64,000 nucleotides of DNA, taken from NCBI RefSeq assembly GCF_001422245.1, contig NZ_LMMM01000001.1, positions 575,537 through 639,536 on the forward strand, written 5' to 3'. The notes under the pieces are model-generated. The model had not been told where the DNA came from and did no database searches. It saw only the letters and a list, made by a program, of their open reading frames with translations. A program made the position numbers and the translations under genes. The DNA is from Rhizobium sp. Leaf262. GTDB lineage: Bacteria > Pseudomonadota > Alphaproteobacteria > Rhizobiales > Rhizobiaceae. Shown in pieces: positions 1 to 8,957 of this stretch (the first letter of the stretch is position 1; each line of letters begins with the position of its first letter).

Positions 1-1961
1 CCATCAACCAGCCGGAAAACTTCATTCCCGGGTTCCTGCTCTACCTGGCTGAAATGTACAGCGTTCTGATGCTCGCACTCAGCCTCGTCATCGTGTCCAT
101 GCCCTTGCCATCGCGAAAGACACGGCCAGGTTCTGCGGGATATGTGCCGACCGTCGATGTTTTCGTGCCCACCTATAACGAGGATGCAGTCCTGCTGGCC
201 AACACACTGGCTGCGGCAAAAAACATCGATTATCCCGCCGACAAGTTTACCGTCTGGCTTCTGGATGATGGTGGTACGGTGCAGAAGAGAAACGCTTCCA
301 GTGTTCTAGAAGCGCAAGCCGCGGCGCGCCGCCACGAGGAGCTGAAGCGTCTTTGCGACGACCTTGGCGTAAATTATCTCACCCGCGACCGCAACGTTCA
401 CGCCAAGGCCGGTAATCTCAACAACGGGCTTGACCATTCCACAGGTGAACTCGTCGTGGTGTTCGATGCGGATCACGCGCCCGCCCGTGACTTTCTGCTG
501 GAAACCGTTGGATACTTCGAGGAGGATGAGCGGCTCTTTCTGGTTCAGACGCCGCATTTCTTTCTCAACCCCGATCCCATCGAGCGCAATCTTCGCACCT
601 TCGAGACGATGCCCAGCGAAAACGAAATGTTTTATGGGATCATCCAGCGCGGTCTCGACAAGTGGAACGGCGCATTTTTCTGCGGTTCCGCTGCAGTCCT
701 GCGTCGCACGGCGCTGAAGGAAACCGAAGGTTTCAGTGGCGTCAGCATTACAGAAGACTGCGAAACGGCGCTGGCGCTTCATTCCCTTGGCTGGAACAGT
801 CTCTATGTCGATAAACCGCTGATTGCGGGGCTACAGCCCGCCACCTTTGCAAGCTTCATCGGTCAGCGCAGCCGCTGGGCTCAGGGCATGATGCAAATTC
901 TCATCTTCCGCCAGCCGCTTTTCCGCCGGGGCCTCTCCTTCACGCAGCGGCTTTGCTACATGTCCTCGACCCTGTTCTGGCTGTTCCCGTTTCCGCGCAC
1001 GATCTTCCTTTTTGCTCCGTTGTTCTACCTCTTCTTCGATCTCCAGATTTTCGTGGCGTCGGGTGGGGAGTTTCTGGCCTACACGGCTGCCTACATGCTC
1101 GTGAACCTGATGATGCAGAATTTCCTTTATGGCAGCTTCCGCTGGCCGTGGATTTCCGAGCTTTACGAATACGTGCAGACGGTACACCTGCTGCCAGCAG
1201 TCGTGTCGGTGATCTTCAATCCGTCGAAACCGACTTTCAAGGTCACGGCAAAGGACGAATCCATCGCCGAGGCGCGACTGTCTGAGATCAGCAGGCCGTT
1301 TTTCGTGATCTTCTTCGTGCTGATCATCGCCATGATCTTTGCGATCTATCGCATCTACGCAGAGCCTTACAAAGCCGACGTTACGCTGGTCGTGGGCGGC
1401 TGGAACCTGCTCAACATCATTTTTGCGGGTTGCGCCCTCGGCGTCGTATCCGAGCGCGGTGAAAAGTCGGCGTCGCGCCGTGTCACGGTCAAACGTCGGT
1501 GCGAGTTGCAGATCGGCGATAGCGATGCATGGTTGCCCGCCACCGTGGAGAATGTGTCGGTCAACGGTATGCTCATCCACATCTTCGAACAGGGCCTTTC
1601 GCCCATCGAAAAGGGAACCGCAGCGACCATTCGCATCAAGCCCCACAGTGACGGTGTGCCGGAAACCATGCCCATCGATATTGTGCGCTCCGTACGTCAG
1701 GATGGTTTTATTTCGGTGGGCAGTACCTTTTCGCCGCAAAAGGCGGTGGACCACCGCCTGATCGCGGATCTGATTTTCGCTAACTCCGATCAGTGGAGCG
1801 AGCTGCAGCGCAGCCGTCGAAAGAATCCGGGCTTGATCAAGGGCACCGCCACGTTTCTGGCAATCGCCGTGTTTCAAACCCAACGCGGGCTGTTTTACAT
1901 GTTCCGTTCGCTGATACCGGACCGCAAGACAAAGCCGGTGCTGGGAAAGGCGAAGTCATGA
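1..1961 (+). CDS. celA: Cellulose synthase catalytic subunit (BcsA/CelA), 5' end cut by window edge
   Basis: Inner-membrane family 2 glycosyltransferase that polymerises UDP-glucose into beta-1,4-glucan. The reading frame is already open at base 3 and the ATG at 54 lies inside the first visible membrane helices, so the true start is upstream of the window. Visible landmarks, numbered from the ATG at 54, are the DxD of VVVFDADHA (residues 138-140), the TED motif (233-235) and QRSRW (271-275), the usual catalytic set of processive synthases. Several membrane helices follow. A C-terminal PilZ domain (c-di-GMP binding) has an NxSxxG motif (NVSVNG), but the preceding basic stretch RRVTVKRR does not give a clean RxxxR. 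The stop overlaps the celB start (ATGA). Family identity is firm; the name follows the Agrobacterium celABC operon. Confidence 0.95.
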   Translation, partial: INQPENFIPGFLLYLAEMYSVLMLALSLVIVSMPLPSRKTRPGSAGYVPTVDVFVPTYNEDAVLLANTLAAAKNIDYPADKFTVWLLDDGGTVQKRNASSVLEAQAAARRHEELKRLCDDLGVNYLTRDRNVHAKAGNLNNGLDHSTGELVVVFDADHAPARDFLLETVGYFEEDERLFLVQTPHFFLNPDPIERNLRTFETMPSENEMFYGIIQRGLDKWNGAFFCGSAAVLRRTALKETEGFSGVSITEDCETALALHSLGWNSLYVDKPLIAGLQPATFASFIGQRSRWAQGMMQILIFRQPLFRRGLSFTQRLCYMSSTLFWLFPFPRTIFLFAPLFYLFFDLQIFVASGGEFLAYTAAYMLVNLMMQNFLYGSFRWPWISELYEYVQTVHLLPAVVSVIFNPSKPTFKVTAKDESIAEARLSEISRPFFVIFFVLIIAMIFAIYRIYAEPYKADVTLVVGGWNLLNIIFAGCALGVVSERGEKSASRRVTVKRRCELQIGDSDAWLPATVENVSVNGMLIHIFEQGLSPIEKGTAATIRIKPHSDGVPETMPIDIVRSVRQDGFISVGSTFSPQKAVDHRLIADLIFANSDQWSELQRSRRKNPGLIKGTATFLAIAVFQTQRGLFYMFRSLIPDRKTKPVLGKAKS

Positions 1962-4387
1962 CGATGCGTGTGTTTATCGCCGTACTTCTCGCGTCGATCC
2001 CTGGTGTGGCCTTTGCGCAATCCACTCCCTTCGACATGTCGCCGGAAAAGCCGACATCGCCGCCACCCGTAACGCGCCCCGCGCCCGCTGCCCCGGAGAG
2101 GCAGCCCCCTGCGCCACCACCGAGCCAGAGGCCAGCAGTCGCGGCTCCTGTGCCCGCGCCCGGAACATCTGCGCCGAGCGTAACAGCCCCGCAGGCCGCA
2201 CCGCCAGCCAGAACGGCTGTCACACCCGCAACGGGCGCGCCGGATGACCGCCGCCGTTATATCCTGCCCTTTGCCGATCTGGGGCTATCCGGTGAAATCG
2301 ACCAGCGTCAGTGGACGCTTTACCTCACGCCCGAGCAGGCAAAGTCTGCTGTTTCGCTGAATGTCGGTTACCAGAACGCCATCGTGATCGCGCCGGAAAG
2401 CTCGAACCTTGAGGTGTCCGTCAACAATGTCGCACTCGATCGCAAGAGTGTGTCCTCACCAGATGGCGAAGGCAATGTTTCGATGGCGATACCAGCCGGA
2501 GCGTTGCAGGCTGGTGCCAACGCCATTTCTCTCGGCGTCCAGCAGAGGCATCGGACAGACTGCACGGTACAGTCCACCTATGATCTATGGACGGATGTCA
2601 GCCCTGCCAGCACGTACATCGCTTTCAATGCCGATGTTGCCAATCGTTTCGATACGGTCGATGACATTCAGGCGACGGGTGCCGACCATGAGGGTTTGAC
2701 GACGATCAATATCGTCGCACCCGGTCTGGCGAACCCGGCGTCCGCCCAACCTCTTCTCAGGCTTGCACAGGCGCTTGCCCTGCGCACGCAGATGCCCAAC
2801 CAGAAGGTTACCTTCGATACCCGGCTTCCAACCCAGCGCAAGCCAGGCACCCTCACGGTACTGGTCGGGACGTCAAGGGAAATTGCCGCGACGGCGCAAT
2901 CCGTGCCGCCGGAGGCGTTGGCCGGTCCTTATGCCGGGTTTGAAGAGAACATTATCAATGGGGTGTCGGCACTGATCGTCAGTGGTCCGACGCCGCAAGC
3001 GCTTCAGCTTGCCATCGAGACATTGTCGGCATCCGTTGAGCGGCCTGCCGGATCATCACGGGCGTCTCTTTCCACGCGCGCCTGGCACACGCCGGACGCA
3101 CCGCTGGTCATGTCCGACCGTCGCATTGCGCTTTCAGCGTTGGGTGTAAAAAGCAGCGAGTTTTCCGGCAGGCGGTTCCGGACGGAATTCACCATCGGCG
3201 CGCCTGCCGATTTTTATGCCGCCGCTTACGGCGAAGCACAGCTGCTTCTCGATGCGGCCTATTCGAATGAAATTCTGCCTGGCAGCCATATCGACGTCTA
3301 TGTGAACGGCAATATTGCCTCCACTGTCCCGATTTCCAATCGTGGCGGCGGCATTTTTCGGCATCTTCCGATCAAGGTAACATTGCGCCATTTCGTACCG
3401 GGCGTGAACACCATTGCCATCGAAGCCATCTTGGAGACGGATGCTGACAAGGCGTGCCTGCCAGGTGCGCCAGCTGCGCAGACACCACGCTTTGCACTGT
3501 TCGACACGACGGAAGTCCATATTCCCAACTTCGCAATGATCGGACGGGCACCGGACCTGGCCGCGACGAACGGCGTCGGTCAGCCCTATCGGGCGGGTAG
3601 CCAACCTGTGGCCGTCTGGCTGGAGCGTATCGACACCGACACCATGTCCGCCGCGGCAACACTTCTCAGTCGTCTGGCGCTGGCCGGTGGTCATCCGGTG
3701 CAGGTAGAACTTGTGGCGACGCCCGCATCTGTGGGAGAACGTAACGCGTTGTTTTTCGGCACTCTCAGCCAAATGCCGCAGGCTTTGGTCAATCAGCTCG
3801 ACCTCGCACCTGCCAGCCAGGTTGCTTGGAAAGAAGTCGATAGTACGGCCCGTCCGGCGCAAACGGATCAGCTTTTCAATGATTGGCGCGAGCGCGTCGA
3901 TGGCGGGCTGTGGCAGGGACAAATATCCTCCTTCGAGGAATGGATGAAGCGCAATTTCGACATCAGTTCGGATACGCTGCGGTTTCTTCCCGGAGCCGAA
4001 CAGATCTACACGCCGCCACCGAATGTAACCTTCATGCTGGCACAGGGTATGAGCCCGGGAGGGGAGGGCGTGTGGACCATCGCGACTGCGCCGACTGCTG
4101 CCGATCTTCGGACAGGAATGGCAGCGATGACGGAGCAGAAGCGATGGAGCACGCTTTCGGGACGTGTCGCGACCTATGATGCCAACGCGGACAAGGTGGA
4201 AACGATTGCCGCCGAGCAACCCAGTTTCATCATCACGCGGGCTTTCAGTTTCTCGAACTGGCGGCTTATCGTTGCAAACTGGCTTTCGAACAACACCCTG
4301 TCCTACTCACTTGTTTTCATCGGGTTTCTGACGTTGTTGGGATGCGTCACGTTCCTGATGCTGCGCGGCATGGGGCGTGACAAATGA
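1958..4387 (+). CDS. celB: Periplasmic cellulose synthase subunit (BcsB/CelB)
   Basis: About 809 residues. It is the membrane-anchored periplasmic partner of the synthase, which guides the nascent glucan through the periplasm. The ATG at 1958 overlaps the celA stop and begins a signal peptide (MTMRVFIAVLLASIPGVAFA, cleavage near AFA-QS); a nearby ATG at 1964 is an alternative. The frame is open upstream to 1793, but that part overlaps celA and is not a plausible start. A Pro/Ala-rich linker of about 60 residues follows the signal peptide, then the large beta-sandwich region. A single C-terminal helix ending LMLRGMGRDK serves as the anchor, as expected for BcsB. It shares ATGA with celC, which suggests translational coupling in one operon. 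Confidence 0.93.
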   Translation: MTMRVFIAVLLASIPGVAFAQSTPFDMSPEKPTSPPPVTRPAPAAPERQPPAPPPSQRPAVAAPVPAPGTSAPSVTAPQAAPPARTAVTPATGAPDDRRRYILPFADLGLSGEIDQRQWTLYLTPEQAKSAVSLNVGYQNAIVIAPESSNLEVSVNNVALDRKSVSSPDGEGNVSMAIPAGALQAGANAISLGVQQRHRTDCTVQSTYDLWTDVSPASTYIAFNADVANRFDTVDDIQATGADHEGLTTINIVAPGLANPASAQPLLRLAQALALRTQMPNQKVTFDTRLPTQRKPGTLTVLVGTSREIAATAQSVPPEALAGPYAGFEENIINGVSALIVSGPTPQALQLAIETLSASVERPAGSSRASLSTRAWHTPDAPLVMSDRRIALSALGVKSSEFSGRRFRTEFTIGAPADFYAAAYGEAQLLLDAAYSNEILPGSHIDVYVNGNIASTVPISNRGGGIFRHLPIKVTLRHFVPGVNTIAIEAILETDADKACLPGAPAAQTPRFALFDTTEVHIPNFAMIGRAPDLAATNGVGQPYRAGSQPVAVWLERIDTDTMSAAATLLSRLALAGGHPVQVELVATPASVGERNALFFGTLSQMPQALVNQLDLAPASQVAWKEVDSTARPAQTDQLFNDWRERVDGGLWQGQISSFEEWMKRNFDISSDTLRFLPGAEQIYTPPPNVTFMLAQGMSPGGEGVWTIATAPTAADLRTGMAAMTEQKRWSTLSGRVATYDANADKVETIAAEQPSFIITRAFSFSNWRLIVANWLSNNTLSYSLVFIGFLTLLGCVTFLMLRGMGRDK

Positions 4388-5433
4388 AACAGATGCTCGC
4401 CTTTGCATTCAGGGCTTTGATGATGGTGGCGATCATGCTCGTTCCACTCACCGCAAGGGCAGCATCCATCTCGCAGACAGACTGGAATGCCTACAAGGCG
4501 GCCTTTCTCGATCCCGCTGGACGCATAGTCGATACCGGCAACAACAATATCAGCCATAGCGAAGGGCAGGGCTATGGAATGTGGCTCGCCGTGCTTGCAG
4601 ATGCACCGGCGGATTTTGAGCTCATATGGTCGTTTACGAAAACCGAGCTTCTGGTGCGCGACGATGGCCTTGCCGCCTGGAAATGGGACCCCCAGACGCA
4701 GCCGCATATTTCTGACATCAACAACGCGACGGATGGCGATATTCTCATTGCATACGCGCTGGCGCTGGCGGCCAAGCAATGGGCGAAGCCCGATTACGCG
4801 GATGCTGCCCGCTCGATTGCCAGCACGATCGTTGCAAAAACCATCGTGCAGCGAGCTGGTAGAACCGTGCTTTTGCCAGGCACCGCAGGATTTGCAGAGG
4901 CTGACCGGCCAGATGGCCCCGTGGTCAATCCGTCCTACCTGATTTTCGAAGCATTTCCAGTCTTGAACGAGCTGACGCCTTCGCCGCTGTGGACGGCATT
5001 GACGAGGGATGGTCTGGCCCAAATCAACACCTTCGCATTCGGGCCGCGAAAGCTTCCGGCTGATTGGGTCTCTTTAAAAACAAAGCCGCGCCCGGCGGAT
5101 GGGTTTGCTCAGGAGTTTGGCTATAACGCCGTCAGAATTCCGCTTTACCTTGCTCGTGCTGGTCTTGGCGATGAAAAGCTGCTTGAGAGGTTGCGTTCGG
5201 GGATCATCGTCGACGGCGGTAATATGGCCACGTTCGATTTGCGCAGCGGAAATCCAAAGGATGTCCTATCGGATGCGGGATATCGCATCATTCCGGCCTT
5301 ATTGGCCTGTGTAAGCAAGAAAACACCCATTCCAGACGAGCTGCGCCACTTCACGTCAACACTTTATTATCCATCTACGTTGCATCTCTTGGCATTGTCA
5401 TTCGCGACTCAGGCGCGTCAGGAGTGCTTATGA
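4384..5433 (+). CDS. celC: Family 8 endoglucanase of the cellulose operon (BcsZ/CelC)
   Basis: 349 residues with a signal peptide ending in LTARAAS, so secreted to the periplasm. It is a glycoside hydrolase family 8 endo-beta-1,4-glucanase. The acid-type Glu lies in SEGQGYGMW (about residues 59-67) and the catalytic Asp region in NNATDGDILIAYAL (about 118-131), both typical of BcsZ. Such cellulases are commonly part of synthesis operons and trim or release the polymer. The ATG overlaps the celB stop, and the celC stop overlaps the next gene's ATG. Length is normal for the family. Confidence 0.93.
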   Translation: MKQMLAFAFRALMMVAIMLVPLTARAASISQTDWNAYKAAFLDPAGRIVDTGNNNISHSEGQGYGMWLAVLADAPADFELIWSFTKTELLVRDDGLAAWKWDPQTQPHISDINNATDGDILIAYALALAAKQWAKPDYADAARSIASTIVAKTIVQRAGRTVLLPGTAGFAEADRPDGPVVNPSYLIFEAFPVLNELTPSPLWTALTRDGLAQINTFAFGPRKLPADWVSLKTKPRPADGFAQEFGYNAVRIPLYLARAGLGDEKLLERLRSGIIVDGGNMATFDLRSGNPKDVLSDAGYRIIPALLACVSKKTPIPDELRHFTSTLYYPSTLHLLALSFATQARQECL

Positions 5434-7685
5434 TCGGAAAACCGATTTTCATAGCCGCCGCGATATTGGCCATTGGCGGGGTCACCGCCTATCAGTGGCG
5501 CGATGAGCTCTTGGGCAGAGTGGCGGCAGTTCACACCACTGGTTCGATCGGCGGCAACGGGCTCGGCGGTCGTTTATCGGGCGTTCAGTCGCCGATCAAT
5601 CCAACGCGTGTCGCGCAGTACGACACTGGCGTCACCCCGTCGGTGACCGTGCCGACATCCGGCTCCATGCAGGATCAAATGCTGGCGCAAGTGGCGCGTC
5701 CATCGCCGACACAGCCAGCAACGACCCCACCTGCGCCGACCCAACCCGCTGCTGTCGATGAGAGCGCATTGCGTTATTTTGCAGCTCAGGGCGATACCGC
5801 CCGTTTGCAGGCGGAAATTGCCCGGTTGAAGGTGCTTTACCCCAACTGGACACCGCCCGCCGATCCTCTGGCCGTTCCAGAGCAGGGCGATCCGCAATTG
5901 GAGACTATGTGGCAGCTGTATGCCAATGGTCGATATGCAGAAGTTCGCAAAGCAATTGCAGACCGGCAGGTCGAGGATGCAAACTGGCAGCCGCCAGCCA
6001 ACCTGACCGACATGTTGAAATTGGCTGAGGCGCGGCAGCGGTTGGTCAATTCATCCGACCTCAAACAATATAACGCGGTGGTGGAAACGGCCGCCGCCAA
6101 TCCGGAGCTGCTGACTTGCAGTGAAGTGGACGCGCTCTGGCGTCTGGCAGAAGCATTTGTGCGTATCGACAAGCCCGAGCGCGCTCGAGACGCCTACAAT
6201 TACGTTCTGAGCAATTGCGACGGTTCCAGCGAACGGCTTGCCACTGTACAGAAGGCATCCACCTTGCTTCCCATGGCGATGATGGACGACCTTCTGGCCA
6301 AGGAAAAGCAGGGGCCTGACGGGCAACTGGAATTCGAGCCTGTGAAGGACGATCTGGCCCGCCAGTTTGTTGCCGACGCCGGTGAGGACAAGAGCGTTAC
6401 CGTGCCGCCCGCCTATTTGCTGCGGCTGGAGCGTCTGGCCGAAAGCAACAAGACGGCCAGCGATGCACTGCTGCTCGGTTGGTATAATGTTCGCAGAGAA
6501 AAGGTTGCCGATGCGGAAAAATGGTTCCGAAGCGCAAGAGAGACCGAAGATTCCGCCTCGGCATCAGAAGGCCTGGCGCTGGCGCTGATTTCCCGTGGTG
6601 ATCCGCAGGAAGCCGAGGAGGTCATGTATAAATGGCGAGATTCCTCCGACGACTCCCGCAAAACATATCTTGCCGCCACCGCCAATCTTCTCGCGCTTGA
6701 TCCGCCCGTTGCTCTGGAGCCGGAGGTTCTCAAGCGTATGGCGGATGTGGCCGTATCGGAAAAGGACGCAGCCACTGCCCAGGAATTTGGCTGGTATTCA
6801 CGCGCCTTTCAGCAGCCGCAGCTTGCAGTACAATGGTTTACGACGGCACTTGATTGGAAGGCCGATGATGAAGCGTCCGCCTATGGTTTGGCACTGAGTT
6901 ATCAGGATTTGAACAACAGTGCCGAAGTCCGCCGCCTTCAGCAACAGTGGGGATCGCAATCCCAGCGGATTCTCGACATTGGCAGGCCCGCTCAAACCGG
7001 CGGGCAACAGGTTGCCGGCGCATCGCCTTCCCGCAGTACGGCCCAAGTCCAATCAGGCAACATGCAGACGACGGACGTTGTTTATCGATCTGTCGCGCCT
7101 GCCGTGATGCCACGGCAAAACCGTGTCGTGACGCAGGTTCAGTCTTCGCGAAACGCCGGTCGTTGCGGGGCAACATATAATCCGGATGCTCTGGCACCCC
7201 AGCAGGCGCTGCAACAGGGCTGGTGTCTGATGGATGCCAATCGCCCTGCGGAAGCGCTGAAAGCCTTTGCTGCGGCGCTGAGAAGCGGCCCGGAAAATGT
7301 TCGAAGCGACGCGGCTTACGGTCAGAGCCTCGCCTATTTGAGAATGGGCCTGACGGACAATGCAGCCGTTTCCGCAACGAAGTCCGGCATGGATAAAACC
7401 AAGGCGACAGAGCTTCAGGTTGCCATTTTAACCGACAGGGCCCTTGCCGCCTACAATAACGGCCAATACGAGAAAGCTTTGATCCTTCTGGACCAACGAG
7501 CCCGCTTTGCTACGGAGCGCAACGACCTTATGGTCATTCGTGGTTACGCCTACCTCAACCTGAAGCGTTATAGCGAGGCCATTCAGGTGTTCGAAGGACC
7601 TGCGTCGACAGGACATCGGGATGCGGTTCGCGGCCTTGCCGCGGCACTGGATGCCCGCCCCAGCAAAGGCCCACGAGGCGGTTGA
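5430..7685 (+). CDS. TPR-repeat protein of the cellulose operon
   Basis: About 751 residues. The ATG at 5430 overlaps the celC stop; a GTG at 5424 is also in frame but less likely. An N-terminal hydrophobic segment (IFIAAAILAIGGVTAY) suggests an uncleaved anchor or signal facing the periplasm. A Pro/Thr-rich linker (about 70-110) precedes many helical TPR-like repeats that run to the C-terminus. Its position is that of BcsC, but at 751 residues it has no room for, and no sign of, the C-terminal outer-membrane beta-barrel of a full BcsC of more than 1,100 residues. I infer a periplasmic scaffold for the synthase. Function is inferred from position only. Confidence 0.8.
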   Translation: MIGKPIFIAAAILAIGGVTAYQWRDELLGRVAAVHTTGSIGGNGLGGRLSGVQSPINPTRVAQYDTGVTPSVTVPTSGSMQDQMLAQVARPSPTQPATTPPAPTQPAAVDESALRYFAAQGDTARLQAEIARLKVLYPNWTPPADPLAVPEQGDPQLETMWQLYANGRYAEVRKAIADRQVEDANWQPPANLTDMLKLAEARQRLVNSSDLKQYNAVVETAAANPELLTCSEVDALWRLAEAFVRIDKPERARDAYNYVLSNCDGSSERLATVQKASTLLPMAMMDDLLAKEKQGPDGQLEFEPVKDDLARQFVADAGEDKSVTVPPAYLLRLERLAESNKTASDALLLGWYNVRREKVADAEKWFRSARETEDSASASEGLALALISRGDPQEAEEVMYKWRDSSDDSRKTYLAATANLLALDPPVALEPEVLKRMADVAVSEKDAATAQEFGWYSRAFQQPQLAVQWFTTALDWKADDEASAYGLALSYQDLNNSAEVRRLQQQWGSQSQRILDIGRPAQTGGQQVAGASPSRSTAQVQSGNMQTTDVVYRSVAPAVMPRQNRVVTQVQSSRNAGRCGATYNPDALAPQQALQQGWCLMDANRPAEALKAFAAALRSGPENVRSDAAYGQSLAYLRMGLTDNAAVSATKSGMDKTKATELQVAILTDRALAAYNNGQYEKALILLDQRARFATERNDLMVIRGYAYLNLKRYSEAIQVFEGPASTGHRDAVRGLAAALDARPSKGPRGG

Positions 7686-7787
7686 GATCACAGTCTGGTA
7701 TTTTTCAGACAGATTTCATGGAATTCATTGAAAGTTCATGTGGCGGGATATATGTGGTCTTCGGATACTCATCTCTGAAAGACGACG

Positions 7788-8231
7788 ATGCTGACGAAAA
7801 AGGGAAAGTACGGGCTGAAAGCCATGATCGACCTCGCTGGCCTGGCCCAGGGAGAAACGGCTTTCGTGAGTGAAATCGCGGTCCGCAACAACATTCCCAA
7901 GAAGTTTCTGGACGCGATTTTGCTGGAGCTGCGCAACGAAGGCATGCTGCGCTCCAAAAAGGGCCCGGGCGGCGGTTATGCCTTGTCGAAATCCGCGTCG
8001 GATATCTATATCGGTCAGGTCATTCGTGCGCTGGATGGCCCGCTCGCACCCATACGTTGTGCCAGCCGCACGGCGTTTGAGGCATGCGAAGACTGTTCCG
8101 ATCCGCAGACCTGTCAGGTGCGCCGCTCCATGACCGATGTGCGCGATGCCATGGCAGCGGTTCTGGATACGATGACGCTGGAACAGTTTGCATCCAACAA
8201 GGTCGATCTCCCTGCCGAAAAAACGGCCTGA
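7788..8231 (+). CDS. Rrf2-family transcriptional regulator
   Basis: 147 residues. An N-terminal winged helix-turn-helix (KGKYGLKAMIDLA, then IPKKFLDAILLELRNEGMLR with the GPGGGY wing) is characteristic of Rrf2 proteins. Four cysteines, C91, C100, C103 and C109, cluster in the sensor region. This resembles, but does not match, the three-cysteine spacing of iron-sulfur members such as IscR or RirA, so a metal cluster or a thiol switch are both possible. The gene lies 102 bases after the cellulose operon on the same strand. A role in cellulose control or in the neighbouring flavin reductase is only a guess from position. Confidence 0.85.
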   Translation: MLTKKGKYGLKAMIDLAGLAQGETAFVSEIAVRNNIPKKFLDAILLELRNEGMLRSKKGPGGGYALSKSASDIYIGQVIRALDGPLAPIRCASRTAFEACEDCSDPQTCQVRRSMTDVRDAMAAVLDTMTLEQFASNKVDLPAEKTA

Positions 8232-8279
8232 GCCGACGTTAAGCCTCTCTGCCCGTTTGGTGGAAACGTCTGATTTGTG

Positions 8280-8810
8280 TCAGACGCTGGCCAGATTGGC
8301 ATATCTTCCGCCGTGATAGACGAGGGGCGCGCCTGGGCTGCGCTCCACCGACAACACGCGACCGATGATGATGGCGTGGGTGTGTCGTTCCACAACATCC
8401 TCTACGGCACAGTCGATCGCGGCCAGTGCGCCACGTAGCGCCGAAGCTCCACTTTCGAGTGTAAACCATTCCGCGTCAGTATAGCGGTCGGCACCTTTGA
8501 TGCCGCCAACGCCTGCAAAACGAGACGCGACGTCCTGCTGGTCAGCTGACAGGATGTTGACGCAAAAATGGTTGTAGCGGGCAATGATCGGCCAAGTGGA
8601 CGATGATTTGTTGATGTTGACGATCATCGTCGCAGGTTCCATCGAAAGCGCGGTGGCAGACGTGACCGTCGCGCCTGTTCGGTTCGAACCGGTTCCTGCG
8701 GTTATGACCGAGACGCCACCGGCAAGGCTGCGCATTGCAGCCTTGAGTTCGTTGGAATCGAATGCCGTTTTCTCACGTTCGTCGTGAAGGTAAGTCACCG
8801 TTGCCGTCAT
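8280..8810 (-). CDS. Flavin reductase-like (FMN-binding) protein
   Basis: 176 residues of the flavin reductase/HpaC-type fold, which reduces free FMN or FAD with NAD(P)H for partner monooxygenases. Family features are the segments MRSLAGGVSVITAG near residue 28, GATVTSATALSMEPATMIVNI (first half), and the terminal PLVYHGGRYANL. The start is supported by GGAGAGA upstream of ATG 8810. No obvious partner oxygenase is adjacent: it lies between the Rrf2 regulator (convergent) and the celD-like gene (upstream, same strand, about 147 bases away). Substrate flavin and partner are unknown. Confidence 0.85.
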   Translation of the reverse strand: MTATVTYLHDEREKTAFDSNELKAAMRSLAGGVSVITAGTGSNRTGATVTSATALSMEPATMIVNINKSSSTWPIIARYNHFCVNILSADQQDVASRFAGVGGIKGADRYTDAEWFTLESGASALRGALAAIDCAVEDVVERHTHAIIIGRVLSVERSPGAPLVYHGGRYANLASV

Positions 8811-8957
8811 CCTGTCTCTCCAAGCCTGAAATCTCCAGCCAATGAACGATATCAGCGGGCAATGGCCCCGAGGAGCGAAAGGATTTCATTGTTGATTGAT
8901 TTTGTAGAAATCTGTTGTGGTCTGCGACCGTTTGACGCGCATCCTGATATGCCATCA

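Noticed and set aside
3134..4219. 361-codon minus-strand open frame
   Set aside because: Antisense to celB, no recognisable motifs.
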